From Ferrovibrio sp. (GTDB lineage Bacteria; Pseudomonadota; Alphaproteobacteria; Ferrovibrionales; Ferrovibrionaceae), in the NCBI RefSeq assembly GCF_002796975.1, contig NZ_PEKV01000021.1:3677-50695 (forward strand): a stretch of 47,019 nucleotides of DNA, in the 5' to 3' direction. Below, piece by piece: positions 33,001 to 39,908 of this stretch; positions within the stretch are counted from its first letter, which is position 1, and each line of letters starts with the position of its first letter. The notes under the pieces were generated by a model. The model saw only the letters and a list, made by a program, of their open reading frames with translations, made no database searches and was not told the DNA's origin. The translations under genes were made by a program, and so were the position numbers.

Positions 33001-33147
33001 GATCAGTTCGGTGAACTGCCCCTCGGCCTCGGTCGTCAGTCGCGCCTGCTGGCGCTGCTGCAGCAGCAGCGTCGCCAGCCCGCCCAGCAGCAGGACGGCT
33101 GCGACAGCCAGCATCGGCAGCAGCAGTCGGCGCAACGCAGTCCTCAT
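30004..33147 (-). CDS. Membrane hybrid sensor kinase: dCache, HisKA, HATPase, REC, Hpt
   Basis: 1047-residue kinase. TM1 at about 8-30, periplasmic dCache domain 40-345 (with DPRQRPWYRDAV typical of the ligand-binding module), TM2 at about 356-375. HisKA His414 in FLATMSHEIRTPMNG, ATPase boxes NAVKFT, DTGIGL and GGTGLGLS, up to about 632. A receiver-like segment (647-755) is degenerate: it keeps LVDARS but lacks the acidic pair and conserved Lys. A true receiver (783-905) has Asp834 in LLLTDFHMPEMDG. The Hpt domain carries His985 in LAHALKGGALSVGA. It is a complete phosphorelay passing to the adjacent response regulator. dCache domains usually bind small periplasmic ligands; the ligand is unknown. 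Confidence 0.93.
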   Translation of the reverse strand: MRTALRRLLLPMLAVAAVLLLGGLATLLLQQRQQARLTTEAEGQFTELIAEVGAAFDALFTPAAAITDAVIEARLDELSFADVERLFFALAGHPVRHLPQINGIYLGFPDGSFLHSQEFVPVEVTAQAGAGLDPAMGTRRQLLRLPDGRLQNRWSFMRRGEHDWHGIDLPPDGYDPRQRPWYRDAVAGNGAIWTAPYVFASTGKLGVTHARALRRRDGSLWAVLGIDMTIETLSDILRQRQAALAQSDTKYAGSIVFATDPAGAMVGHPQLPAALEATRGDVGAALQSFLQPGRIERALIAAAPTAGRVQRTGIAGTDYILGRAELRHAAAMPLHVYLAQDIEIVTAAARRDLQRNLLLLLLATAVAAAIIAYAVKLRVEMAARRKAERELVAARDQAEAATQAKSNFLATMSHEIRTPMNGVMSMAEMLELTPLNGEQHRMARVIRESAQALLTVINDILDFSKIEAGRLDIERVEFSLAETVDGVGELLAPRADEKMLELVVDFDPALAGRRIGDPTRLRQVLLNLGGNAVKFTHDGAVTLAVMPCAGAGTTDDWLRFEIRDTGIGLTPEQMQRLFRPFEQADSSTARKYGGTGLGLSICHRLCGMMGGRIGVDSRIGAGSVFWFELPLPAVTEDAASETVTDATLRVLLVGLPPQQQTVAQRQLRALGAEVVTAETLTSVGGPAVDLTLVDARSAGALQAPQQIGAGRFGLLAPRALVSTLDAAARSRFDLTLTYPLSGAALRHAAGIAAGRIDPASVASTFREDMAFAPPEIETARAAQALVLVAEDNATNRLVIEQMLGRMGYACEIGDHGAAALALRERGGHGLLLTDFHMPEMDGFELTARIRSEEQEAGTGARLPIIALTADALTGTEQQCLQAGMDGYLSKPVNSRALAAMLEKWLPQALPLRRVPTASASGTARTAPDWDRAIFDPDRLRESFGNFNAMARQLLQDFVIDATGRLAAIDAAARTGDPQALRPLAHALKGGALSVGAARLGTIAGDLQDACDAGDVAMMQLMAELLPATLDELRSLLPVILQHEDAPA

Positions 33148-33260
33148 TTGCCGCTCTCATTTTCTCCCATAGGTGGCAGGGTACGGCGTTGTCCGTATTT
33201 GGCGCAATACCAAACACGCCGCCGGTCGCCGTCAGGCCAGCGGCAGGATGCGGCCGCCGT

Positions 33261-33632
33261 TCAGCGCAGGCTGTCGAGCCAGGCCAGTGCGCTGGGAATG
33301 TCGGTAAAGGCCTGCACCGGGCCGGTGCGCGCCGAAAGTTCGCTGTAGGTCTCGAACATCCGCACCATGCTGCTGTCGGATTCCTGCCGCACGACGATGG
33401 CGTGCGGCGCGGCGGGATCGAAGGGATCCTGCATCACATGCATGCGCACATCGGCGGGCTGGATATTGGCGAAACTCGCCGCGCTGAAATCGACCAGCAA
33501 AGCATAGGCAGGATCGAAATCCGGCGCGCGGCGCAGTTCGGCCTGGTGCGTGCTGATGTCGGCGGCCGAGGGTGTGCCGGTGAAAGTCACCAGAACCAGG
33601 CGGCGGGCAGGGTCGATGCGGTAGCTGATCAT
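33261..33632 (-). CDS. Hypothetical STAS/SpoIIAA-like protein
   Basis: 123-residue protein that resembles SpoIIAA-like/STAS fold proteins: it opens with a beta strand (LVLVTFTGTPSAADI), has YALLVDFSAA and ends in a helix SALAWLDSLR. No catalytic motif is evident. It lies 113 nt upstream of the hybrid kinase on the same strand and may belong to that signalling unit. Function unknown. Confidence 0.65.
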   Translation of the reverse strand: MISYRIDPARRLVLVTFTGTPSAADISTHQAELRRAPDFDPAYALLVDFSAASFANIQPADVRMHVMQDPFDPAAPHAIVVRQESDSSMVRMFETYSELSARTGPVQAFTDIPSALAWLDSLR

Positions 33633-33707
33633 GGGCGGGGTGGCGGGACAGGGTCAGTCGCGTCCGCCATTTCTGCATTCCATGCGCGCAAAGGCAATGC
33701 CGCAATG

Positions 33708-33736
33708 AAAAAGGCCCCGGATCGCTCCGGGGCCTT
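33708..33736 (-). terminator. Terminator of rpsD
   Basis: A perfect 11-bp stem AAGGCCCCGGA / TCCGGGGCCTT around TCGC, followed on the minus strand by five T residues. It lies 27 nt after the rpsD stop. Confidence 0.88.
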
Positions 33737-33762
33737 CTCAAATTCGGAGTGATCCGAACCGA

Positions 33763-34377
33763 TTAGCGCGAGTAATACTCGACGACCATGTTCGGTTCCA
33801 TCTTCACCGGATAGGGAACGTCAGCCAGCAGCGGCACGCGCTTGAAGGTGCCACGCAGCTTGTTCTCTTCGAATTCGATGTAGTCGGGCACGTCACGCTC
33901 GCCCGACTTCACGGATTCGAGCACGAAGGTGAAGTCCTTGGCAGCGCCGCGCACTTCGATCACGTCGCCGATCTTCACCTGGTAGCTCGGGACGGTGACG
34001 CGGCGGCCGTTCACGGCGATATGGCCATGGCTGACGAACTGGCGGGCGGCGAACACGGTGGCCACCACCTTCATGCGGTAGACCACGGCGTCGAGGCGAC
34101 GCTCCAGCAGGCCGATCAGATTTTCCGAAGTGTCACCGCGACGGCGGTTGGCTTCGGCATAGGCGCGGCGGAACTGCTTCTCGGTGATGTTGCCGTAGTA
34201 GCCCTTCAGACGCTGCTTCGCCATGAGCTGGATGCCGTAGTCGGTCGGCTTCTTGCGCTTCTGGCCATGCTGGCCCGGCGGATATTCGCGCTTGTTGATC
34301 GGGCTCTTGGCGCGACCCCAGAGGTTTTCTCCGAGGCGGCGGTTAATCTTGTACTTGGATTCCTGACGCTTGCTCAT
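33763..34377 (-). CDS. rpsD: 30S ribosomal protein S4
   Basis: 204-residue S4, a primary 16S rRNA-binding protein. N-terminus [20 protein letters not shown], the S4 domain [33 protein letters not shown], and the C-terminal VEYYSR. No zinc-type N-terminal cysteines. The ATG at 34377 gives the family N-terminus; the frame extends 60 nt upstream without homology. It stands alone here rather than in the alpha operon, as in many alphaproteobacteria. Confidence 0.97.
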   Translation of the reverse strand: MSKRQESKYKINRRLGENLWGRAKSPINKREYPPGQHGQKRKKPTDYGIQLMAKQRLKGYYGNITEKQFRRAYAEANRRRGDTSENLIGLLERRLDAVVYRMKVVATVFAARQFVSHGHIAVNGRRVTVPSYQVKIGDVIEVRGAAKDFTFVLESVKSGERDVPDYIEFEENKLRGTFKRVPLLADVPYPVKMEPNMVVEYYSR

Positions 34378-34484
34378 TCTATGTGTAGTCCTGAATTCGG
34401 CGCACGGTCGGACGGCAGCCACGACGACCCGGTCCATGCAAGGAATGCCGATCCCTCCGGTGAGGAACCGGAGAGGGCGGGCGC

Positions 34485-34512
34485 ATCATAGGGATAGCGG
34501 ACCCTCCGTCAA
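34485..34512 (-). promoter_or_regulatory. Strong promoter of rpsD
   Basis: Minus strand TTGACG (34507-34512), 16-bp spacer, TATGAT (34485-34490). The leader to rpsD is about 100 nt and contains an imperfect stem (CTCCGGT / ACCGGAG, 34455-34473) that could serve S4 feedback control; the latter is speculative. Confidence 0.7.
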
Positions 34513-34570
34513 GGCCATTGGCGGACCGGCACCCGGCAGGCACGGGACAGACAGCGGGCAGACGCCGGCC

Positions 34571-34603
34571 TTGGCTTTGTTCGCATAATGTTCTATAATG
34601 CGA
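34571..34603 (+). promoter_or_regulatory. Promoter with palindrome upstream of the phased repeat and WYL gene
   Basis: TTGGCT (34571-34576), 17-bp spacer, TATAAT (34594-34599). An inverted repeat TCGCAT / ATGCGA spans 34581-34603 and covers the -10, with two ATAATG direct copies inside, so a regulator bound here would block the promoter. It points into a leader of about 285 nt that holds the decamer repeat and ends at the WYL regulator gene. Confidence 0.6.
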
Positions 34604-34650
34604 GGGCTCAGGCCGGGCTGCTGCCGCGGAATGGCAGGACAGCCACCGGG

Positions 34651-34780
34651 GCGGCGAACCGCCACGAATGCTAGCGAACCGGTACGAGCACGGGCGAAGC
34701 AAAACGAACTCAAACGAACCCAAACGAACACCAACGAAGCCGAACGAACCGAAACGGACACAAACGAAGCGAAACGAAAC
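34651..34780 (+). repeat. Thirteen 10-bp-phased CGAA units (phased decamer repeat)
   Basis: Thirteen consecutive 10-bp units, each with CGAA at positions 5-8 (CGAG in unit 4 and CGGA in unit 10). The flanks vary: early units are GC-rich (gcggCGAAcc, ctagCGAAcc), later ones converge on caaaCGAAcc or gaaaCGAAgc. The period is exactly 10 bp, not a multiple of three, so it was not shaped by coding. Late units carry A-tracts of 3-4 bp in helical phase, which predicts intrinsic bending. It lies between a TATAAT promoter and the WYL regulator gene, so it is probably in the 5' leader. The rest of the 34378-34890 gap holds only the two promoters and this array. Confidence 0.9.
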
Positions 34781-34890
34781 ACATCTGGCCGGGCGCGAAT
34801 CCCCATCATCCTGACAGGAACTGGCAGTATGATGAGGCAGACTGTGGTTCCTCCGCTCCACACCGGGGCCTCCCAGACGGGTGAAAGACC

Positions 34891-35643
34891 ATGTCCCGCG
34901 CCGAACGTCTGCTTGCCCTGATCCAGTGCCTGCGCCGCCACCGCCAGCCGGTCAGCGGCCAGAACCTCGCCACCGAACTCGGCATTTCGCTCCGCACGCT
35001 CTATCGCGACATCGCCAGCCTGCAGGCCCAGGGCGCCAGCATCGATGGCGAGCCCGGTGTCGGCTATGTGCTGCGGCCGGGCTTCATGCTGCCGCCGCTG
35101 ATGTTTTCGGAAGAGGAGCTGGAGGCTCTGCTGCTCGGCTCGCGCTGGGTGGCCGAACGCGCCGACGCCCGTCTGGGCGCAGCGGCCCGCAACGCGATCG
35201 CCCGCATCGGCGCGGTGCTGCCGGTCGATCTGCGCGATGCGCTCGACAGCGACAGCCTCTTCATCGCCGGTGCGCCGAAGATCGCCGCCGGCGATGCCGA
35301 GCTGGCGACGATCCGCCAGCTGATCCGCAGCGAACACAAGATGCAGATGGCCTATCGCGACGAAACCGGCCGCGACAGCAATCGCGTTGTCTGGCCGTTT
35401 GCGCTCGCCTTCTTCGAGAGCGTGCGCATGGTGGTGGCCTGGTGCGAGCTGCGTCAGGCCTTCCGGCATTTCCGCACCGACCGCATCGTGACGCTCACGC
35501 CGATTGCGCAGCGCTATCCGAAACGCCGCGCCGCCCTGATGAAGGCCTGGCGCGAGGAAGAGGCCATCCACCGCGCCCAATGCGAGGCCGAAGCGGCGGC
35601 TGCCGTTGCGTCCCTGCCGGACGAGGATGAGGCGGCGGCATAG
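34891..35643 (+). CDS. YafY-type HTH and WYL domain transcriptional regulator
   Basis: 250-residue regulator. The N-terminal HTH_11 domain (1-60) reads RAERLLALIQCLRRHRQPVS, then LATELGISLRTLYRDIASLQ. The WYL domain (about 135-215) is degenerate in its namesake motif (FALAFFESVRMVVAWCELRQ) but ends in FRHFRTDRI. WYL proteins bind nucleotides or nucleic acid and control DNA repair or phage-defence genes in some groups; the ligand here is unknown. A long leader with the decamer repeat precedes it. No clear target gene lies beside it except the creatininase gene 60 nt downstream. Confidence 0.9.
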   Translation: MSRAERLLALIQCLRRHRQPVSGQNLATELGISLRTLYRDIASLQAQGASIDGEPGVGYVLRPGFMLPPLMFSEEELEALLLGSRWVAERADARLGAAARNAIARIGAVLPVDLRDALDSDSLFIAGAPKIAAGDAELATIRQLIRSEHKMQMAYRDETGRDSNRVVWPFALAFFESVRMVVAWCELRQAFRHFRTDRIVTLTPIAQRYPKRRAALMKAWREEEAIHRAQCEAEAAAAVASLPDEDEAAA

Positions 35644-35703
35644 GGCTAGACTTTTGTCACGGCCGCGCTTCTATTCGGAAGATCATTCACGCGCGGAGCC
35701 GTC

Positions 35704-36450
35704 ATGCAGTTGCATCTGTCCACCTGGGCCGAGGTCGAATCCTATCTGAAGCGTTCGACCGGCATCATCATCCCGATCGGCTCGACCGAGCAGCATGGTC
35801 CAAACGGTCTGGTCGGGACGGATGCGATCTGTGCCGAAGTCTTCGCCCGCGAGGTCGGCAAACATGCCGATGCCATGGTGGCGCCGACGCTCTCCGTCGG
35901 CATGGCGCAGCATCACTTGGCGTTTTCCGGCTCGATGACCTTGCGGCCCTCCACCATGATCGCGGTGATCCGCGACTGGGTGGCGTCGCTCAGCCGTCAC
36001 GGCTTCGACCGCTTCTTCTTCCTCAACGGCCATGGCGGCAACATTGCCACCACCACGGCGGCGTTTTCGGAGATCTACGCGGAGGCCTCGCTCGCGCAGC
36101 CCGGCCACAACCTGCCGAGCGTGCGCTGCATGATCAAGAACTGGTGGGAAGCGCCGAGCGCCCGGCGGCTGTCGAACAGCCTCTTTCCTGGTGAAGAAGG
36201 GAGTCATGCCACACCCAGCGAGGTCAGCGTTACCTTCCATGCCTACCCCGAAGCGATCAAGCAGGCCGAGATGACGCCGCGCGTCGCGCCGCAGGGCGGG
36301 TTCACCGATGCCGCCGATTATCGCGGCCGCTTCCCCGATGGCCGCATCGGCTCGAATCCGGCGCTGGCCACGGCTGCGCATGGCAAGACCATCATGGACG
36401 CCGTCGTGCCGGAGCTGGCCGAAAGTTACAAGGCGTTCGTCTCTGCATGA
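35704..36450 (+). CDS. Creatininase family amidohydrolase
   Basis: 248-residue creatininase-fold metalloenzyme. Metal motifs: GSTEQHGPNGLVGTDA, GMAQHHLAFSGS, LNGHGGN and EEGSHATPSEVS. The family includes creatininase, MftE peptidases and FAPy deformylase (ArfB), all cyclic amidohydrolase-like with two metals. No mycofactocin genes are near, so the substrate is unresolved. It follows the WYL gene by 60 nt. Confidence 0.9.
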   Translation: MQLHLSTWAEVESYLKRSTGIIIPIGSTEQHGPNGLVGTDAICAEVFAREVGKHADAMVAPTLSVGMAQHHLAFSGSMTLRPSTMIAVIRDWVASLSRHGFDRFFFLNGHGGNIATTTAAFSEIYAEASLAQPGHNLPSVRCMIKNWWEAPSARRLSNSLFPGEEGSHATPSEVSVTFHAYPEAIKQAEMTPRVAPQGGFTDAADYRGRFPDGRIGSNPALATAAHGKTIMDAVVPELAESYKAFVSA

Positions 36451-36513
36451 TTTGGGCTGCGTGATCGCAATAAACGGGAAGCGGGCGCGGGCCTGGCGCG
36501 TTAAATCAGGCGC

Positions 36514-37209
36514 ATGACATCGCTCGCTTCCCGCATTGAGTCGCTGCCCTGGTCCGCCCTGATTGAAAGACTGGATCAACAGGGCTTCGCCACCACAGGT
36601 CCGCTTCTGACGGCGGATGACTGCACAGCACTCACGGCGCTGTATGACGACCCCGCGCCATGGCGCAACCGCGTGGTGATGGCGCGACACGGGTTCGGTC
36701 AGGGTGAATACCGCTATTTCAGCTATCCGCTGCCCGCCGCTGTGCAGACGTTGCGCGAAAACATCTATCCGCGGCTGGCGCCGCTCGCCAACCGCTGGCA
36801 GCAGGCGGACAAATTTCCGGCGCAGCATGCCGACTATATCGCGGCCTGCCATGCTGCCGGCCAGTCGCGGCCGACGCCTTTGCTGCTGCGCTACGGTCCA
36901 GGTGACTATAACCGGCTGCACCAGGATCTCTATGGCGAGATGGTGTTTCCGCTGCAGCTCACTGTGCTGCTCAGCGATCCGGCGGCGTTCAGCGGCGGCG
37001 ACTTCGTGCTGGTGGAAAACAAGCCGCGCAGCCAGAGCCGCGCCGAAGTGGTGCGCTTAGCGCAGGGCGAAGCGGTGATCTTCGCGGTCAACCAGCGTCC
37101 GGTCAAAGGCACGCGCGGCACGTATCGCGTGGCGATGCGTCATGGCGTGTCCACTTTGCACAGCGGCAGCCGCCACACGCTCGGCGTGATCTTCCACGAC
37201 GCGGGTTAG
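36514..37209 (+). CDS. 2OG-Fe(II) oxygenase
   Basis: 231-residue double-stranded beta-helix protein of the prolyl-4-hydroxylase-like 2-oxoglutarate dioxygenase group. The Fe-binding HxD is LHQDLYGE, the distal His is probably in RVAMRHGVS, and the 2OG-binding Arg is likely the one in GTYRVAMRH. The region FSGGDFVLVENKPRSQSRAE is typical of the family. It ends in a 4-nt convergent overlap with the cyclase. The substrate is unknown; the family hydroxylates proteins, amino acids or nucleic acids. Confidence 0.88.
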   Translation: MTSLASRIESLPWSALIERLDQQGFATTGPLLTADDCTALTALYDDPAPWRNRVVMARHGFGQGEYRYFSYPLPAAVQTLRENIYPRLAPLANRWQQADKFPAQHADYIAACHAAGQSRPTPLLLRYGPGDYNRLHQDLYGEMVFPLQLTVLLSDPAAFSGGDFVLVENKPRSQSRAEVVRLAQGEAVIFAVNQRPVKGTRGTYRVAMRHGVSTLHSGSRHTLGVIFHDAG

Positions 37210-38555
37210 CTGCGGCACGGCCAGACATGCACCGACAGGGTCTGCTCGCGGCCATCGAGACGGCGGTCGCCGGCCGCGTCGAAGGCCGGCAGGGCCGGAT
37301 CGTGCAGCCGGGCTTCCGTCAGCGCCGCATCCGACACCGCGATGCGGCAACCCAGTGTGCGCGTCAGCGTCTCCAGCCGGCTGGCGATATTGACGGTGTC
37401 GCCGACCACGGTGAATTCCAGCCGCTGCGCGCTGCCGACATTGGCCGCCACCACCGGGCCGTAATGCACGCCGACCGAGAGCCGCAGCGGCACATGGCCG
37501 CGTTGCTCGCGTTTGGCATTCCAGCGCTCCACCTCGCCCTGTAGCGCCACGGCGCAGCGCACGGCCCGCGCCGCCGCATCGGGCTGGCTGCGAATGCCGC
37601 CAAAGGTGGCGAGGAAACCGTCGCCGAGATATTTGTCGAGCGAGCCGCCATGGGCAAACACCACGCCGCTGCCGCGCTCGTGCAGGCTTTTCAGCAAGCG
37701 CACCACGCGATCCGGCGCCATATGCTCCGACAGGCCGGTGAAGCCGACGATATCGGCGAACAGCACGGCGACGTTGCGGTTGGCCGGCGCGCCGAAACTT
37801 TCAGCCGCCGCCGGATCCGACATGATCGCATCGGCCACGTCGGGCGCGACATAGCGGGCGAGGTCGGCGCGCGCGATCTCGGCGCGGGTGTGGCGCAGCA
37901 GCAGGGCGCGCGATCGCCAGACGGCGGCGGCCAGCACGGCGGTGGCGATGGCGGTCAGCACCACTTGGTTCAGCAGTTGGAAATAGCCGACATAGTAGGG
38001 ATTGGTGATCAGTTGCAGCAGCGCCTGCGGCGAGGCGCCGATGTCCGGCGGGATCTGCAGCGTGTCGGGCCGCTGGTTCACCAGTACCACGCCCACCGTC
38101 CAGGTCAGGATCGACCACAGTCCGGTCCACACCACCTGCAGCGGCGAATAGGACAGCGCCGAGCCGACGATCAGCAACACCAGATAAAGGAGTTCCGGAC
38201 CGCGCACGCGCATCTGGATCGGAAAGCCGTAATCCAGCCCACCCGGCGGCGGCAGGATCACCACCGCCGTCACCAGGATCGCATCCAGTATGACGAAGCC
38301 GAGACGGATCGGCACGGCATGGCGGTGCCGGCGCAGCAGATGCGGCACCCAGCCGAGCAGCAGGAACACGACGGCGACGCCGATATAGTAGAACTGCCGC
38401 TGGCCATCGATCGCCAGCAGCAGATAGGCCATCACCACGGCGACGGCGATCAGGCGCGCGCGGAAGGCGAACACCAGCCCGCGCTGTTCCTCGCCGGCAA
38501 TGGCCTGGCCGAGCCGGCTGGCGAAACGGGAGGCGGCGTGATCGGCCTCGGCCAT
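37206..38555 (-). CDS. Membrane adenylate/guanylate cyclase
   Basis: 449-residue protein with six predicted membrane segments (about 33-50, 55-72, 84-102, 121-138, 141-160, 194-213) and a class III cyclase domain (about 260-440). Metal-binding Asp268 (LFADIVGFTGLSEHM) and Asp312 (SLDKYLGDGFLATFGG) are present, with FTVVGDTVNIASRLETL. The ATG at 38555 follows GAAGGA; an upstream extension of 54 codons looks non-coding. Unlike the other cyclase in this window it lacks a ferredoxin domain and intramembrane histidine pairs. The product is presumably cAMP. Confidence 0.9.
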   Translation of the reverse strand: MAEADHAASRFASRLGQAIAGEEQRGLVFAFRARLIAVAVVMAYLLLAIDGQRQFYYIGVAVVFLLLGWVPHLLRRHRHAVPIRLGFVILDAILVTAVVILPPPGGLDYGFPIQMRVRGPELLYLVLLIVGSALSYSPLQVVWTGLWSILTWTVGVVLVNQRPDTLQIPPDIGASPQALLQLITNPYYVGYFQLLNQVVLTAIATAVLAAAVWRSRALLLRHTRAEIARADLARYVAPDVADAIMSDPAAAESFGAPANRNVAVLFADIVGFTGLSEHMAPDRVVRLLKSLHERGSGVVFAHGGSLDKYLGDGFLATFGGIRSQPDAAARAVRCAVALQGEVERWNAKREQRGHVPLRLSVGVHYGPVVAANVGSAQRLEFTVVGDTVNIASRLETLTRTLGCRIAVSDAALTEARLHDPALPAFDAAGDRRLDGREQTLSVHVWPCRS

Positions 38556-38893
38556 GGGGCATCCTTCTGTACGAAACGCGGCATCCTGCCGGATCGAAGT
38601 TTGCGCAATCTGTGACGGCGGCGGCAGTTTTCGCAATTGCAGCTGCGCCAACCGCCAACAAGATCGTGATCGCTGCATTGCACACGGCATGCAGTCGTTC
38701 GCGCAGCAACGAATCACGCATCACGAAAATACCGTATTCTGGTCACACGAGCTGCATGCTTGCCGGAGTATGGTGAGCGCCATAGATGAAGCGCAGGGCA
38801 GTTACGCAGCCCGCGCGACGGGATGGACCAAGTCGTTGTACACGCTGCGCCGGCATGCAACCGGGATGGCAGCGGAGAGGAAAGGAGGGGCCA
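38556..38893. other. Intergenic region, 338 bp
   Basis: Divergent gap between the cyclase and the small gene at 38894. I see no gene here. It must carry both promoters, but no hexamer pair is convincing. The only clear signal is the AAAGGAGG ribosome site of the small gene (38881-38888). Confidence 0.5.
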
Positions 38894-39124
38894 ATGGACG
38901 CACGCAGCACCGCCATTCATCTGATCGGTGGAACGGAAGTCTGCTGGCTTGCCGCCGAGCCCGCCCTCAGCGACATGCTGGCCGATCCCATGACGCAGCT
39001 GCTGATGCGGCGCGATGGCGTGCAGGAGGCGGAGATCCGCCGCCTGGCCCAGCGTCTGCGTCAGGCCGGCGCCCGCCGCCAGGCCGAAAACCGCGACAGC
39101 GCCGGGGTCGAAGCCGCGCTCTGA
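38894..39124 (+). CDS. Hypothetical 76-residue protein
   Basis: Small soluble protein of unknown function. The ATG at 38894 has a strong AAAGGAGG ribosome site 5 nt upstream, which decides this start over an ATG 108 nt earlier. The C-terminal half (DGVQEAEIRRLAQRLRQA) is a likely amphipathic helix rich in Arg and Ala. GC-rich third positions support coding. A stem-loop at 39161-39190 follows. I do not recognise the family. Confidence 0.6.
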   Translation: MDARSTAIHLIGGTEVCWLAAEPALSDMLADPMTQLLMRRDGVQEAEIRRLAQRLRQAGARRQAENRDSAGVEAAL

Positions 39125-39160
39125 CCGGCACGTACCAGGCTTCTAATGATTTAAGTCATT

Positions 39161-39190
39161 GACCGGGCAGGGTTAACAGTCTGCCTGGTC
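39161..39190 (+). terminator. Stem-loop after the 76-residue gene
   Basis: GACCGGGCAG pairs with CTGCCTGGTC over 10 bp (one G-U), followed by TTCTTA, a weak T-run. A 16-bp palindrome, AATGATTTAAGTCATT with one mismatched pair (39145-39160), directly precedes it. Confidence 0.55.
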
Positions 39191-39205
39191 TTCTTATCCT
39201 GAAAA

Positions 39206-39222
39206 TATGATAATAATTATCA
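39206..39222 (+). promoter_or_regulatory. Fur-type box overlapping a -10 element
   Basis: A perfect 7-1-7 palindrome TGATAATAATTATCA (39208-39222), the core pattern of Fur boxes. TATGAT (39206-39211), a good -10 on the plus strand, overlaps it; the matching -35 is weak. Only the short unit 39223-39529 lies downstream on this strand, so that unit is the likely target. Confidence 0.65.
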
Positions 39223-39322
39223 CTTGCATTATGGCCAGACGCCCGCTAGGCTCTGGTCATACCGGGCCGGTGGCAAGGCTGCGGGTCGGAGATCCTCGGG
39301 TTTCGACTGAAGAGGCAAGGCC

Positions 39323-39433
39323 ATGTCTCGCAAAACGATGCGCCGCCAGACACCGCTCACCATGCTCGGTCAGGCCCTGCTCGGCCTGGCGGATGCCTGC
39401 CGCGATATCCGGGTCATCGCCCGGGCGGGATAG
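39323..39433 (+). CDS. Putative 36-residue small protein downstream of the Fur-type box
   Basis: A 36-codon frame beginning MSRKTMRRQTPLTM and ending DIRVIARAG, with GAGGCAAGG 2-10 nt before the ATG and GC-rich third codon positions like real genes here. The N-terminus is basic and the middle (LGQALLGLADACRDI) is an amphipathic helix with one Cys. It lies between the Fur-type box and a strong terminator. It may instead be incidental to a non-coding RNA. Not recognised. Confidence 0.35.
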   Translation: MSRKTMRRQTPLTMLGQALLGLADACRDIRVIARAG

Positions 39434-39484
39434 AATTTCGGAAGAGGTCGGCGGCAGCTCTCCCACCCTGTCTGCTGCCGATCT

Positions 39485-39529
39485 GCGGCCGGCGATGCGT
39501 CCCTCGCGCATCCCGGCCGCTTTATTTTT
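39485..39529 (+). terminator. Strong intrinsic terminator of the Fur-box unit
   Basis: A 14-bp GC-rich stem, GCGGCCGG plus GATGCG pairing with CGCATC plus CCGGCCGC and one bulged C, a 7-nt loop and a TTTATTTTT tail. The T-run is on the plus strand, so it ends a plus-strand transcript, not the convergent Rieske gene. Confidence 0.88.
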
Positions 39530-39531
39530 GA

Positions 39532-39888
39532 TCAGGCCGCGACCACCCAGCCGTCGCTGTCCAGCTTCACGGCAAAGGGTTCGAGCGCCTTGGTCTTGCA
39601 CGGGCCGATGAAGCACATGCCGTCGTGGATGGTGAACAGCGCGCCATGGGTGCCGCATTGCAGCGCGTCGCGCCGCAGGTTGAAGAACTTGTCGGGCTGC
39701 CAGTCGAGCGAGGTGCGCGCATGCGGGCATTCGTTGACATAGCCGAACACGCCGCCCATCCAGCGCACCACGAAACACTGAAAGCGCTCCTTGCCCTCGC
39801 CGAAGGAAAATCCCCTGGCGTCGGTCTCACCCAGTTCATCGAGGCGCAGCAGTCTGGTGCCGGGTGCGGGATGGTTGGGGCGGGTCAT
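39532..39888 (-). CDS. Rieske [2Fe-2S] protein
   Basis: 118-residue stand-alone Rieske-type ferredoxin. The cluster motif is C-x-H (ECPHARTSLDW) and C-x2-H (LQCGTHGALFTIHDG). The ATG at 39888 is used because the 17 upstream codons run into the palindromic repeat. It probably donates electrons to an oxygenase or reductase not seen here. It lies downstream of the EVE gene with the inverted repeat between them. Confidence 0.85.
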   Translation of the reverse strand: MTRPNHPAPGTRLLRLDELGETDARGFSFGEGKERFQCFVVRWMGGVFGYVNECPHARTSLDWQPDKFFNLRRDALQCGTHGALFTIHDGMCFIGPCKTKALEPFAVKLDSDGWVVAA

Positions 39889-39908
39889 GATGCATCCAAC
39901 CCAAACGG

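Noticed and set aside
31537..33348. 603-codon plus-strand frame opposite the dCache kinase
   Set aside because: Same antisense artefact; the minus-strand kinase is complete with all catalytic motifs.
34651..34780. CRISPR array
   Set aside because: Units are 10 bp with no spacer structure and no cas genes nearby.
34598..34921. 107-codon plus-strand ORF covering the decamer repeat
   Set aside because: Its ATG lies within the -10 element, it lacks a ribosome site, and its Thr/Asn/Glu-rich sequence simply reads the repeat; the 10-bp period rotates the frame.
39207..39611. 134-codon ORF starting in the Fur-type box
   Set aside because: It starts inside the palindrome, has no ribosome site and reads through the terminator hairpin into the Rieske gene antisense.
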